Below, in pieces: positions 39,489-47,871 of a stretch of DNA of 54,820 nucleotides (positions are counted from its first letter, which is position 1; the number at the start of each line of letters is the position of its first letter). The DNA is from Rhizobiaceae bacterium (GTDB taxonomy: Bacteria > Pseudomonadota > Alphaproteobacteria > Rhizobiales > Rhizobiaceae). A model generated the notes under the pieces. That model did no database searches. It was not told the DNA's origin and worked only from the letters and a program-made list of their open reading frames with translations. A program made the translations under genes and the position numbers. The stretch is from assembly GCA_027483885.1 (NCBI GenBank), contig JAIXTO010000178.1, positions 1 through 54,820 of the forward strand, read 5' to 3'.

Positions 39489-40322
39489 ATGACCGAGACT
39501 GAAGCCACACCGCCCACCGCCTCCCACAAGCGTCCGCTGGTGGCGATGCGCAATGTGTCCAAGAGTTTTTCGAGCGGCACGCTGGCGCTGTCGGAGATGT
39601 CGCTGACCGTGCAGGGCGGCGAGTTTGTGAGCCTGCTCGGCCCCTCCGGCTGCGGCAAGTCGACGGCGCTGCGCATCATTGCGGGCCTTGGCGATGTCAC
39701 CACCGGCGAGATCGACTGGCCAAGCTCGCGCATCAATTCCAAGGGCCTGCCCGAGGGCGATATCTCCTTCGTTTTCCAGGAACCGACGCTGATGCCGTGG
39801 CAGACGGTTTTTGGCAATGTCTACCTGCCGCTGCGCCTCACCGGCATATCCAAGGCCGCCGCGCGCGAAAACATCATGGCCTGTCTCGACATGGTGGGCC
39901 TCAAAGATTTCGCCGATGCCTATCCGCGCGAACTCTCAGGCGGCATGAAGATGCGCGTTTCGATTGCCCGTGCGCTGGTGACCAAACCGAAACTGCTGCT
40001 GATGGACGAGCCGTTTGCAGCCCTTGACGAGATCACCCGCCAGAAGCTGAACGACGACGTGCTGCGCCTCTGGCGCGAGACGGGCATCACCGTCATCTTC
40101 GTCACCCATTCGGTGTTCGAGAGCGCCTACCTCTCCAACCGCATCGTGGTGATGAAGGCGCGGCCCGGCCGGGTGCATGCGGATTTTCCGCTGGTCACCA
40201 GCCTCGACCGCGGCCCGCTTTACCGCACCTCGGAAGAATACCGCGCCACCTGCGAGAAGGTGTCGCATTCGCTGATGGAAGCAATCGGCTTTCCGCTCGC
40301 CGACGGCATGGAGATGCATTGA
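39489..40322 (+). CDS. ABC transporter ATP-binding protein (SsuB/TauB type)
   Basis: A 277-residue ABC ATPase: Walker A GPSGCGKST, Q-loop FVFQEPTLMPWQTVFGNV, signature LSGGMKMRVSIARAL, Walker B LLLMDEPFAALDE and switch VTHSVFESAYL. This is the nitrate/sulfonate/taurine-type class that pairs with NMT1 binding proteins. The start at MTETEATPP gives a normal N-terminus; upstream in-frame codons run through the repeat. The stop overlaps the permease start (TGATG). Confidence 0.92.
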   Translation: MTETEATPPTASHKRPLVAMRNVSKSFSSGTLALSEMSLTVQGGEFVSLLGPSGCGKSTALRIIAGLGDVTTGEIDWPSSRINSKGLPEGDISFVFQEPTLMPWQTVFGNVYLPLRLTGISKAAARENIMACLDMVGLKDFADAYPRELSGGMKMRVSIARALVTKPKLLLMDEPFAALDEITRQKLNDDVLRLWRETGITVIFVTHSVFESAYLSNRIVVMKARPGRVHADFPLVTSLDRGPLYRTSEEYRATCEKVSHSLMEAIGFPLADGMEMH

Positions 40323-41146
40323 TGAGCCAGACCGCCAGGCCTCCATCCTTCCTCGCCCGCAACCGCGAAACCCTGCTGCGCATCGCCATTCCAATCCTCG
40401 TCGTCGTCTGCCTTGTCCTCCTCTGGCAGGTGTTGGTCACGGCAACCGGCGTGCCACAATATATCCTGCCCGGCCCCAGCGCGGTGGCCGTTGCTCTCGT
40501 CAAGGACTGGGGCACGCTGTCGCCGGCGCTTTGGGTGACGACAAAAATCACCCTGTCGGCGCTCGCGCTGGCGCTGGTCGGCGGCGTCGGCATCGCTGTG
40601 TTTCTCGTCCAGTCGAAATGGATCGAGACGGCGTTTTATCCGATCGCCGTCATCCTGCAGGTGACGCCCATCGTCGCCATTGCACCGCTGATCCTCATCT
40701 ATGCCCCGACGACGCAGGTGGCGCTTCTTATCTGCGCCTTCCTCGTCGCCTTCTTTCCGATCCTGTCCAACATGGTGCAGGGGCTGAAGAGCGTTGATCA
40801 TAACCTTTTGAACCTGTTTGATCTCTACGGCGCCTCGCGCTGGCAGACGCTGATTTACCTAAAGCTTCCAGCCTCCCTTCCCTATTTCATGACCGGGCTT
40901 CGCATCGGCGGCGGCCTGTCGCTGATTGCAGCCGTGGTGGCCGAATTTGCTGCGGGCTCGGCGGGCGCCGGCTCCGGTCTCGCCTTCCGGCTTCTCGAAG
41001 CCCAGTACCGCCTCAACATTCCGCGCCTGTTTGCGGCCCTCATTCTCTTGTCGGCGCTCGGCGTGGTGATCTTTGCCATCACCTCCTTCATCGCCTGGCT
41101 CGGGCTTCACCGCTGGCACGAGAGCAGCATAAGGAGAGAAAACTGA
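40322..41146 (+). CDS. ABC transporter permease (SsuC/TauC type)
   Basis: A 274-residue permease with about six helices and the BPD_transp_1 coupling loop LFDLYGASRWQTLIYLKLPASLPYFMTGLRIGGGLSLIAAVVAEF. The SsuC-like GPSAVAVALVKDWGTL lies after TM1. It should form a homodimeric channel with the neighbouring ATPase. The start overlaps the ATPase stop and the stop overlaps the amidohydrolase start (TGATG again), so the enzymes are made with the importer. Confidence 0.92.
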   Translation: MSQTARPPSFLARNRETLLRIAIPILVVVCLVLLWQVLVTATGVPQYILPGPSAVAVALVKDWGTLSPALWVTTKITLSALALALVGGVGIAVFLVQSKWIETAFYPIAVILQVTPIVAIAPLILIYAPTTQVALLICAFLVAFFPILSNMVQGLKSVDHNLLNLFDLYGASRWQTLIYLKLPASLPYFMTGLRIGGGLSLIAAVVAEFAAGSAGAGSGLAFRLLEAQYRLNIPRLFAALILLSALGVVIFAITSFIAWLGLHRWHESSIRREN

Positions 41147-42453
41147 TGTCCTTTCTCGATCTGCCCAAAGCAGACCATTTCGTTCTGGCCAATGCCACCC
41201 TGCCCGCGATCACCGTCGCAGGTTATGACGCCCCGGCAACCGAAGGCCTCGTCTCGGCCGACCTGATCATTGCCGGCGGCAAAATCGAAAGCATCGTTTC
41301 GCCCGGCACGGCACCGGCAGCGCTTCCCCGCGCCGACCTTCGCGATGGCATGGTGTTTCCCTGTTTTGTCGATATGCACACCCATCTCGACAAGGGTCAT
41401 ATCTGGGAGCGTCGGCGCAATCCGGATGGCACCTTCCTCGGCGCACTCGAAAATGTCAGTGCCGACCGCACGGAAAACTGGTCGGCGGACGACGTGCGCG
41501 CCCGCATGGAATTTTCGCTGAAGACAGCCTATGCCCACGGCACAAAACTCATCCGCACCCATCTCGACAGCATTCCGCCGCAACACGGCATTTCGTTTGA
41601 GGTCTTTTCCGAACTCCGCGCGGAATGGCAGGACCGTATCGCCCTGCAGGCCGTGGCGCTTCTGCCGCTGGAGCAGGTGCTGAACGAACCGGTGTTTGCC
41701 GATATCGTAGCCGTGACAAAACGCCATGGCGGCCTTCTCGGCGGCGCCACCCGCATCCTGCCCGACTTCGAAAAGATCCTCGAAACCCTGTTTCGGGCCG
41801 CCGCCGACAACGGTCTCGACATCGACCTGCATGTGGATGAAACCGAAGACCGTCAGGTTCTGACGCTGAAAACCATTGCCGAAACCAAGCTGCGCCTCGG
41901 CTTTGAAGGCGCAGTCACCGTTGGCCATTGCTGCTCGCTGGCGCGCCAGGACGAGGAATTGGCCAAGCGGACGGTGGATCTGGTGGCCGAAGCCGGCCTT
42001 TCGGTCGTGTCGCTTCCCATGTGCAACATGTATCTGCAGGATCGCCATGCGGGGCGCACACCACGCTGGCGCGGCGTCACGCTGTTTCATGAACTGACGG
42101 CGGCCGGCGTCAAAACCTCCGTGTCCTCCGACAATACCCGCGACCCGTTCTACGCCTATGGCGATCTCGATGCCGTGGAAGTGTTTCGCGAATCGGTGCG
42201 TATCCTGCATCTCGACCATCCGCTCGACGAAGCCGCCCGCGTGGTGACGACGACCCCCGCCGACAGTCTCGGCCGCTCCGATATCGGCCGCATCAAGGCG
42301 GGCCTTGCCGCCGATCTCGTGCTGTTTTCGGCGCGCCGCTGGAGCGAATTTCTTTCCCGTCCGCAGGCGGACCGCATCGTGATGCGGAATGGCATGGGCA
42401 TCGACCGCCGCCTGCCGGATTACCGTGACCTTGACCCCATTCTGGACCGATAA
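41146..42453 (+). CDS. Cytosine deaminase-like amidohydrolase
   Basis: A 435-residue metal-dependent hydrolase of the CodA type. FPCFVDMHTHLDKGHIWERR carries the HxH metal pair. LIRTHLDSIPPQHGISFEVF, DIDLHVDETED (His plus acidic pair), VTVGHCCSLA and SSDNTRDPFYAYGD follow, the last supplying the catalytic/metal Asp. Relatives deaminate or hydrolyse cytosine, isocytosine, creatinine and other heterocycles. Its start overlaps the permease stop by one base. Coupling to an NMT1-type importer suggests action on the imported compound. Precise substrate unknown. Confidence 0.87.
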   Translation: MSFLDLPKADHFVLANATLPAITVAGYDAPATEGLVSADLIIAGGKIESIVSPGTAPAALPRADLRDGMVFPCFVDMHTHLDKGHIWERRRNPDGTFLGALENVSADRTENWSADDVRARMEFSLKTAYAHGTKLIRTHLDSIPPQHGISFEVFSELRAEWQDRIALQAVALLPLEQVLNEPVFADIVAVTKRHGGLLGGATRILPDFEKILETLFRAAADNGLDIDLHVDETEDRQVLTLKTIAETKLRLGFEGAVTVGHCCSLARQDEELAKRTVDLVAEAGLSVVSLPMCNMYLQDRHAGRTPRWRGVTLFHELTAAGVKTSVSSDNTRDPFYAYGDLDAVEVFRESVRILHLDHPLDEAARVVTTTPADSLGRSDIGRIKAGLAADLVLFSARRWSEFLSRPQADRIVMRNGMGIDRRLPDYRDLDPILDR

Positions 42454-42454
42454 C

Positions 42455-43870
42455 ATGGCCGATTACGCGCAGATCAAGAAAGACCTCGACGGCATTGCGG
42501 TCGAAGACAATCCGGCACTGGTGCGCCAGAAAAGCCGGGACTTCTACTGGTATTCGCCGATTCTCAAGGCAGAACTGGACCATGTGACGGCCGATCTCGT
42601 GGTGTCGCCCACCTCGGAAGAAGAGGTGATCCGCACGCTGAAAGTGGCTTATGCGCACGGCGTGCCGGTGACCCCGCGCGGAGCGGGAACCGGCAATTAC
42701 GGGCAGGCCATGCCGCTTGCCGGCGGCATCGTCTTGAACCTCATCAACATGAACAAGGTGAAGGAAATCCATCCCGGCCGCGTCATCTGCGAACCCGGCA
42801 TCGTGATTGCCGAACTGGACCGCCAGACGAAAGCCCATTCCGGCCAGGAGCTGCGTTTTCACCCGTCGACCGCCCAGACCGCCACCATCGGCGGGTTCGT
42901 GGCTGGCGGCTCCGGCGGGGTCGGCTCCATTCACTGGGGCGGGCTTCGTGATCTCGGCAATATCCTGTCGCTGCGCGTCGTCACCATGGAGGCGGAACCG
43001 CGCGTGCTGGATCTCAAAGCCTGGGACCTGCAGAAGGTGACCCATGCCTATGGCACCAATGGCATCATCACGCAGGTGGAAATGCCGCTGGCGCCGGCCT
43101 ATGACTGGGTGGATGTGCTCGTCGGTTATGACGACTACATGGATGCCGTCCGGCTTGCCGATGCGCTCGCCCACAAGAACGGCATTTTGCTCAAGGAAGT
43201 CGCGCCGATTGCAGCGCCGATCCCTTATGATTTCTTCCCCCGCCACAAGCCGTTCATCCGCCACCGCGACCAGTCCATCGTTGTCTTGATGGTGGCGCCG
43301 CATTCCATGGAGCCGTTCCTGGCGCTGACGGACAAAATGAAGGGCGAAGTGCTGTTCCGCTCCGATACCGTGGAGAGCATGAAGGGCATTCCGCATGCCT
43401 ATGAACTCGGCTGGAACCACACGACGCTGCGGGCGCTGAAGGTCGATCCGAGCTTCACCTATCTGCAGGTGCAATATCCGGGGCCGGACCATGTGGCAAA
43501 GGTTGCCAAGATGACCGAGATCTTTGGCGACGAGGTGCCCGGCCATCTGGAATTCATCAAGTTCGACGGGCGCATGCAATGCTCCGGCCTGCCGCTGGTG
43601 CGCTATACCACAAAAGAGCGGTTGGAAGAGATCATCCGCATCCACGAGGACAATGGCTGCCCGGTGTTTAACCCGCACCGCTACACGCTGGAAGAAGGCG
43701 GCATGAAGCAGACGGACGAAGTGCAGCTTGCCTTCAAGAAGGAAACCGATCCGCAGGGCCTCCTCAACCCCGGCAAGATGATCGCCTGGGATAATCCCGA
43801 TTTCGATTTCAAGGCCGGCCAGAACTATCTGTTTCCGGGCCTGCAGACCTTTTCCGAAGCGGGGGAGTAA
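42455..43870 (+). CDS. FAD-linked oxidase (GlcD/VAO type)
   Basis: A 471-residue flavoprotein. The FAD-binding PCMH domain covers about residues 40-220: VVSPTSEEEVIRTLKVAYAHGVPVTPRGAGTGNYGQAMPLAGGIVLNL, then FHPSTAQTATIGGFVAGGSGGVGS. The C-terminal FAD-oxidase_C domain ends with ETDPQGLLNPGKM. Such enzymes oxidise alpha-hydroxy acids, alcohols or amines and pass electrons to O2 or a membrane acceptor. The start at MADYAQ follows the amidohydrolase stop directly. It is the last gene of the operon before a RIME-type repeat. Substrate unknown. Confidence 0.87.
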   Translation: MADYAQIKKDLDGIAVEDNPALVRQKSRDFYWYSPILKAELDHVTADLVVSPTSEEEVIRTLKVAYAHGVPVTPRGAGTGNYGQAMPLAGGIVLNLINMNKVKEIHPGRVICEPGIVIAELDRQTKAHSGQELRFHPSTAQTATIGGFVAGGSGGVGSIHWGGLRDLGNILSLRVVTMEAEPRVLDLKAWDLQKVTHAYGTNGIITQVEMPLAPAYDWVDVLVGYDDYMDAVRLADALAHKNGILLKEVAPIAAPIPYDFFPRHKPFIRHRDQSIVVLMVAPHSMEPFLALTDKMKGEVLFRSDTVESMKGIPHAYELGWNHTTLRALKVDPSFTYLQVQYPGPDHVAKVAKMTEIFGDEVPGHLEFIKFDGRMQCSGLPLVRYTTKERLEEIIRIHEDNGCPVFNPHRYTLEEGGMKQTDEVQLAFKKETDPQGLLNPGKMIAWDNPDFDFKAGQNYLFPGLQTFSEAGE

Positions 43871-43891
43871 GATCGCGTAGGTTTTCGTCCA

Positions 43892-44024
43892 GGGCTCCTC
43901 CTCACCCGCCCTCCGCTTCGCTCGGCCACCCTCTCCCCAAGGGGAGAGGAGAGCGACAAACGATGCGGCTCACTCCCTTCTCCCCTCGGGGAGAAGGCGC
44001 CGGCAGGCGGATGAGGGGGCTGCC
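43892..44024. repeat. RIME-like intergenic mosaic element with two palindromes
   Basis: About 130 bp carrying CCTCTCCCC-AA-GGGGAGAGG (43930-43949) and CCTTCTCCCC-TC-GGGGAGAAGG (43976-43997), with GCCGGCAGGCGGATGAGGGGG at its right. The two-palindrome layout fits the Rhizobium intergenic mosaic elements. It fills much of the 383-bp gap before the oxidoreductase gene and probably ends the operon transcript; the rest of the gap holds nothing I recognise. Confidence 0.75.
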
Positions 44025-44253
44025 CCGCTCTCAACATCGCATCACACGAAGGACCTTAACTAACAATCACCGCCACTTTACTCACTCCGAAGGTACTCCC
44101 GGCCGATCTGTCCGGCCCATGCAGGATTTCCGGCATGGCAGCTTTGATCCCCGGCCTGGCGGCGGTGGATAAAGGTGTTGGGACAAACGGCGCGGAAGTT
44201 TTGACCTGAAGCCCGAGTGCGATTGCATCGGGCAAAGATTTGGAGCTTTTTTC

Positions 44254-44835
44254 ATGCGCGTTCTCGTTCTCCATTCCCATCCCGTCGAGGAAAGTTATGG
44301 CAAGGCGCTGTTTCGCCAGACCTGCGAAAGTCTGGCGCAGGCAGGCCATGTCGTTGACGCCTGCGATCTTTATGCGGAAGGGTTCGATCCGGTACTCTCG
44401 GCCCACAGCCGGCGGATTTACCATGATTATCCTGACAACATGGCGGGGCTCGAACCCTATGTGGAGCGGCTGAAACAAGCCGAGGGTCTGGTGATCTGTA
44501 CGCCGGTGTGGAATTTCGGTTTTCCCGCCATGCTGAAGGGATATTTCGACCGGGTCTGGTTGCCGGGCGTGTCCTTCGGGCTCGAAAACGGCAAGCTCAC
44601 CCCGACGCTTCGCCACATCCGCAAACTGGCGGCTGTGATGACCTATGGCGGCACACCGATGCGGGCCTTTCTCGTTGGAAACCCGCCGAAAAAGGTCATC
44701 AAGCGTGTCATCCGGGCACAGATTGCCATCGGTGCGCCGGTGAAATTCCTCGCCCATTACGACATGAACAACTGTACCGAGGCCACGCGCGCCGCCTTTC
44801 TTCAGCGTGTAAAGACCGAAATGGCACGCTTTTAA
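44254..44835 (+). CDS. NAD(P)H dehydrogenase (quinone)-like flavodoxin-fold oxidoreductase
   Basis: A 193-residue Flavodoxin_2/KefF-NQO1-type protein: RVLVLHSHPVEESYGKALFR at the N-terminus, VICTPVWNFGFPAMLKGYFDRVWLPGVSF (FMN/FAD contact and dimer loop) and AVMTYGGTP. It should bind a flavin and reduce quinones or small electrophiles with NAD(P)H. It is separated from the FAD oxidase by 383 bp containing a RIME element, so it is probably a separate transcript. TTGGAGC gives the ribosome site. Confidence 0.83.
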   Translation: MRVLVLHSHPVEESYGKALFRQTCESLAQAGHVVDACDLYAEGFDPVLSAHSRRIYHDYPDNMAGLEPYVERLKQAEGLVICTPVWNFGFPAMLKGYFDRVWLPGVSFGLENGKLTPTLRHIRKLAAVMTYGGTPMRAFLVGNPPKKVIKRVIRAQIAIGAPVKFLAHYDMNNCTEATRAAFLQRVKTEMARF

Positions 44836-44903
44836 AGTTGTATCGTTTAAAGACATCATTAAATTTTCGTCGCTATAAATCTCTTGGAACAAGAGGTTAA
44901 GCG

Positions 44904-45473
44904 ATGCGCATAGTCCTATTAATCGCCCTTCTGATGCTGGTCGGCTGTGGTACCGCCCCTAGTCGGATCGACAATGCCTGCGCCATATTCGCACAACGTG
45001 ATGGACTGTTTAACAACTGGGCCCGCGAAGCCAAGAATGCTTCACAACGATACGGTGTGCCCGTTCCGGTTCTGATGGCGACGATCTATACGGAATCCGG
45101 TTTCCGCGCCCGCGCACGGCCGCCCCGCACAAAGCTGCTGGGCTTCATTCCCTGGACACGCGCCTCATCTGCCTATGGTTATGCGCAGGCGCTGGACGGC
45201 ACCTGGGAAAGCTATCGCCGCGAAACCGGGCGCTGGGGCGCCAGCCGCTCCGACTTCGGCGATGCCATCGATTTCGTCGGCTGGTATCACCGCAAGAGCC
45301 ATGACCGTAACGGCATTCCGCTCGAAGACGGTTACCGTCTGTATCTCGCCTATTATTCCGGCCATAGCGGTTATGAGCGCGGCGCGTTTTCCTCCGGCAC
45401 CCGTCAGGCAGCACAGCGTTCGGCCAGCATGGCAAGCCGTTACGAAAACCAGCTGCGCGCCTGCGGCTACTGA
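44904..45473 (+). CDS. SLT-domain lytic transglycosylase-like lipoprotein
   Basis: A 189-residue lipoprotein: the lipobox LMLVGC places the acylated Cys at residue 15. The SLT fold is seen in YGVPVPVLMATIYTESGFRARARP, where the Glu of TESGF is the catalytic acid. SSAYGYAQALDGTWESYRRETG and YRLYLAYYSGHSGYERG follow. It is probably outer-membrane anchored and cleaves peptidoglycan. A TATAAA box at 44874-44879 and GAGG ribosome site precede it. Paired hairpins follow the stop. Confidence 0.87.
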   Translation: MRIVLLIALLMLVGCGTAPSRIDNACAIFAQRDGLFNNWAREAKNASQRYGVPVPVLMATIYTESGFRARARPPRTKLLGFIPWTRASSAYGYAQALDGTWESYRRETGRWGASRSDFGDAIDFVGWYHRKSHDRNGIPLEDGYRLYLAYYSGHSGYERGAFSSGTRQAAQRSASMASRYENQLRACGY

Positions 45474-45489
45474 GGACGAAAGTCCTCCC

Positions 45490-45514
45490 GGACGACGCTG
45501 CCGCAGCGTCGTCC
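45490..45514 (+). terminator. Hairpin after the SLT lipoprotein gene
   Basis: Perfect 11-bp stem GGACGACGCTG / CAGCGTCGTCC with a CCG loop, directly after a smaller GAGGAC-GAAA-GTCCTC stem at the stop codon. There is only TT after it, so termination is uncertain; it may protect the mRNA end. Confidence 0.45.
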
Positions 45515-45643
45515 TTGCGCCAAGACGTCGCAGCCTCAACTCCTGCCGGCTCCATTTGCGCAAACGCAAGGCGCGCCCCTTTTCTGTCATGCCATCGTCA
45601 ACTCCGCAGCGCAGCCTTGGCGCCAGACAATGCGGAGACCAAC

Positions 45644-47248
45644 ATGCTTCAGGCACAGACCCATAACGAAATCGCAGATGACGCTGCGGAAGCGGCAGAC
45701 GCCAAGGCCATCGCGGCGCTCGGCGGAGATACGGCCGATGCCGGCGAGATAAAAGCCGTGTTTGACGAGGTTGCGGCGCTGCGTTCAGCGATTGCCGATG
45801 CATCTCAGCCGCTGGCCGACGAGCTTTTCGGCGCAACGCCCCTGCTTGCCGCAGATGCCGCGCGTCTTGCCAATCTTTCCCACTACCTCACGCTGCGCCG
45901 GCGCGACATCCGGCCCTTGCAACGCCAGTTGATGCGCCTTGGCTTTTCCTCGCTCGGACGGCTTGAGAGCCGCGTCCTGCCCACGCTCGATGCCGTTCTG
46001 GCAAGCCTTGCGGCCGCAACGGCTTCTGCACCGCCCTTTTCACGCCCGACGGAAGAAACGTTCTTTCACGGGGAGCAAGCCCTTGCCGCAGCGGCAGGCG
46101 ATCTGCTGGGGGCCGCGCCCTCCCATCGCCGCTGCCGCATCATGGTCACGCTGCCGAGTGAGGCCGCCGATGCGCCCGACATGGTGGCCGATCTCGTCAA
46201 GCGCGGCATGACGATTGCCCGTATCAACTGCGCCCATGACGACCGCGACGCCTGGCTTGCCATGGCAGCTCATGTGCGCGAAGCCGGCCAAAGGCTGGCA
46301 CGCCCGGTAAAGGTGCTGATGGACATTGCCGGCCCCAAAATCCGCACGGAAACCGTGGCGCCGGCAAAGGGCGCCAAGCTGCAGGTGGGCGACCTCTTTC
46401 GGCTTGTGGCCGAGGGAGAGCCCGGCCTTGCCGGCGGCGCAAGGGTCTGCGCGTCCGTGTCGCTGCCGCAGATCGTGACACGCCTCTCGCTCGGCGACCG
46501 CATCCGCTACGACGATGGCAAGCTGGAAGGCGTGGTGGAGGCCCTGTCGGAAATGGCCGCCCTGGTGCGCGTCACCCGCTGCAAGACCGGCGGCGCCAAG
46601 ATCAAGCCGGAAAAGGGCCTCAACCTGCCTGATACCGCGCTTGGCCTGTCGCCGCTCACCGCCAAGGACGAAGCCGATCTGATGAGCGTTGTCGAATGCG
46701 CCGACATGATCGGTTATTCCTTCGTCAGCCGGCCGGAAGATATCGATCTTCTGGAGGCAGCCCTTGCCCGCCACGATGGCACAACGCCCGGCGGAGCAGA
46801 GAGGGCCGCCATGCGAAAAGGCAAACTTGGCCTCGTTGCCAAGATCGAACATCCGGATGCCGTGCGCAACCTGCCCGCCCTCATCGCAACAGCACTCCGC
46901 CACCGGCGCCCGTTCGGCGTGATGATCGCGCGCGGCGATCTGGCGGCCGAAATCGGTTTTGAACGGGTGGCGGAAATGCAGGAGGAGATTTTGTGGATCT
47001 GCGAGGCCGCCGCCGTTCCCACCATATGGGCAACACAGGTGCTGGAAGATCTGGTGAAGACCGGCCTTCCCTCGCGCGGCGAAATGACCGATGCGGCCAT
47101 GGCCGCGCGCGCCGAATGCGTGATGCTGAACAAGGGCCCGGCCGTGGCCGAGGCCGTCTCGCTGCTTGACCATCTGCTTTCGCGCATGGACGGCCACATG
47201 ATGAAAAAAACGCCGATGCTGCGGGCATTAAAGAGCTGGCCCGACTGA
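45644..47248 (+). CDS. Atypical pyruvate-kinase-like protein
   Basis: A 534-residue protein with a ~160-residue Ala-rich helical N-terminal extension (RLANLSHYLTLRRRDIRPLQ) and then a pyruvate-kinase barrel. VLMDIAGPKIRTE, VAKIEHPDAV (catalytic Lys), GVMIARGDLAAEIGFERV and WATQVLEDLVKTGLPSRGEMTDAA are all present. Differences from canonical Pyk: NFSHG is NCAHD, the GET motif is NKG, and the C-terminal PK_C regulatory domain is missing, the protein ending soon after the barrel. Catalysis of PEP to pyruvate is plausible but not assured. The start at 45644 has a GCGGAGA site. It converges on ridA-like with 18 bp between stops. Confidence 0.8.
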   Translation: MLQAQTHNEIADDAAEAADAKAIAALGGDTADAGEIKAVFDEVAALRSAIADASQPLADELFGATPLLAADAARLANLSHYLTLRRRDIRPLQRQLMRLGFSSLGRLESRVLPTLDAVLASLAAATASAPPFSRPTEETFFHGEQALAAAAGDLLGAAPSHRRCRIMVTLPSEAADAPDMVADLVKRGMTIARINCAHDDRDAWLAMAAHVREAGQRLARPVKVLMDIAGPKIRTETVAPAKGAKLQVGDLFRLVAEGEPGLAGGARVCASVSLPQIVTRLSLGDRIRYDDGKLEGVVEALSEMAALVRVTRCKTGGAKIKPEKGLNLPDTALGLSPLTAKDEADLMSVVECADMIGYSFVSRPEDIDLLEAALARHDGTTPGGAERAAMRKGKLGLVAKIEHPDAVRNLPALIATALRHRRPFGVMIARGDLAAEIGFERVAEMQEEILWICEAAAVPTIWATQVLEDLVKTGLPSRGEMTDAAMAARAECVMLNKGPAVAEAVSLLDHLLSRMDGHMMKKTPMLRALKSWPD

Positions 47249-47266
47249 GCCAACCCCAAGCCGCCG

Positions 47267-47659
47267 TCAGAACACTTTGGCGGCGGTGACTTCCACCTCG
47301 ACCAGAAATTCCGGCCGGGTAAAGCCGCCAACGATAATCAGCGTGGAGACCGGCTTCGGCTCCAGCGTATAGCGATCGCGCACCGCCATATAGGGCGCAA
47401 AATCCTCGCGCTTCGTGACGAAACCGGAAATGCGGATGACATCGGCAAAACTCATGCCCGCCTCGGCAAGAATTGCCTCTACCGCCTGAAAACACAGTTC
47501 TGCCTGACCCGTCACATCGGGGGGAATGCTATCATCGGGCGCGATGCCGAGCTGTCCCGACGTCACCAGCAGCGAAGCGCCCGGCGGCACCAGGAGCCCA
47601 TGATTATAGTGCCCGAACGGCTTTCTGACCGAGGGGGGATTAAAGGCCTGTTTGTCCAA
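47267..47659 (-). CDS. RidA-family protein
   Basis: A 130-residue RidA/YjgF-type protein. It shows HYNHGLLVPPGASLLVTSGQLGI, QAELCFQAVEAILAEAGMSFADVIRISGFVTKRED and FTRPEFLVEVEVTAA. The Arg of FTRPEFLVEVE sits where the imine-hydrolysing Arg105 lies in RidA, with the following Glu conserved. It forms a homotrimer in the cytoplasm; substrate among the non-archetype RidA subfamilies unknown. Confidence 0.85.
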   Translation of the reverse strand: MDKQAFNPPSVRKPFGHYNHGLLVPPGASLLVTSGQLGIAPDDSIPPDVTGQAELCFQAVEAILAEAGMSFADVIRISGFVTKREDFAPYMAVRDRYTLEPKPVSTLIIVGGFTRPEFLVEVEVTAAKVF

Positions 47660-47776
47660 GAAAACTCTCCGGAATGGCTGCCTGCACGGCGGATGGAGAG
47701 ACTATCGGCCAGGTTTTTTGTCGGTGCAAGGGGTAATGGTGTCGGACGGGAAATTGGAATTGGCCGCTTGCCGCAA

Positions 47777-47835
47777 GGCGCCCCTCATCCCGCTGCCGCG
47801 ACCTTCTCCCCGTTTTGACGGGGAGAAGGGGGTAT
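47777..47835. repeat. RIME-like palindromic repeat
   Basis: CCTTCTCCCCGT-TTTG-ACGGGGAGAAGG (47802-47829), a perfect 12-bp dyad preceded by GCGCCCCTCATCCCGCTGCCG. Same family as the elements at 39324 and 43892. It lies between the ridA-like and hydrolase genes. Confidence 0.7.
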
Positions 47836-47871
47836 GCGGCCACCGATGCGACGGCACTGTTGCCGTCTCGA

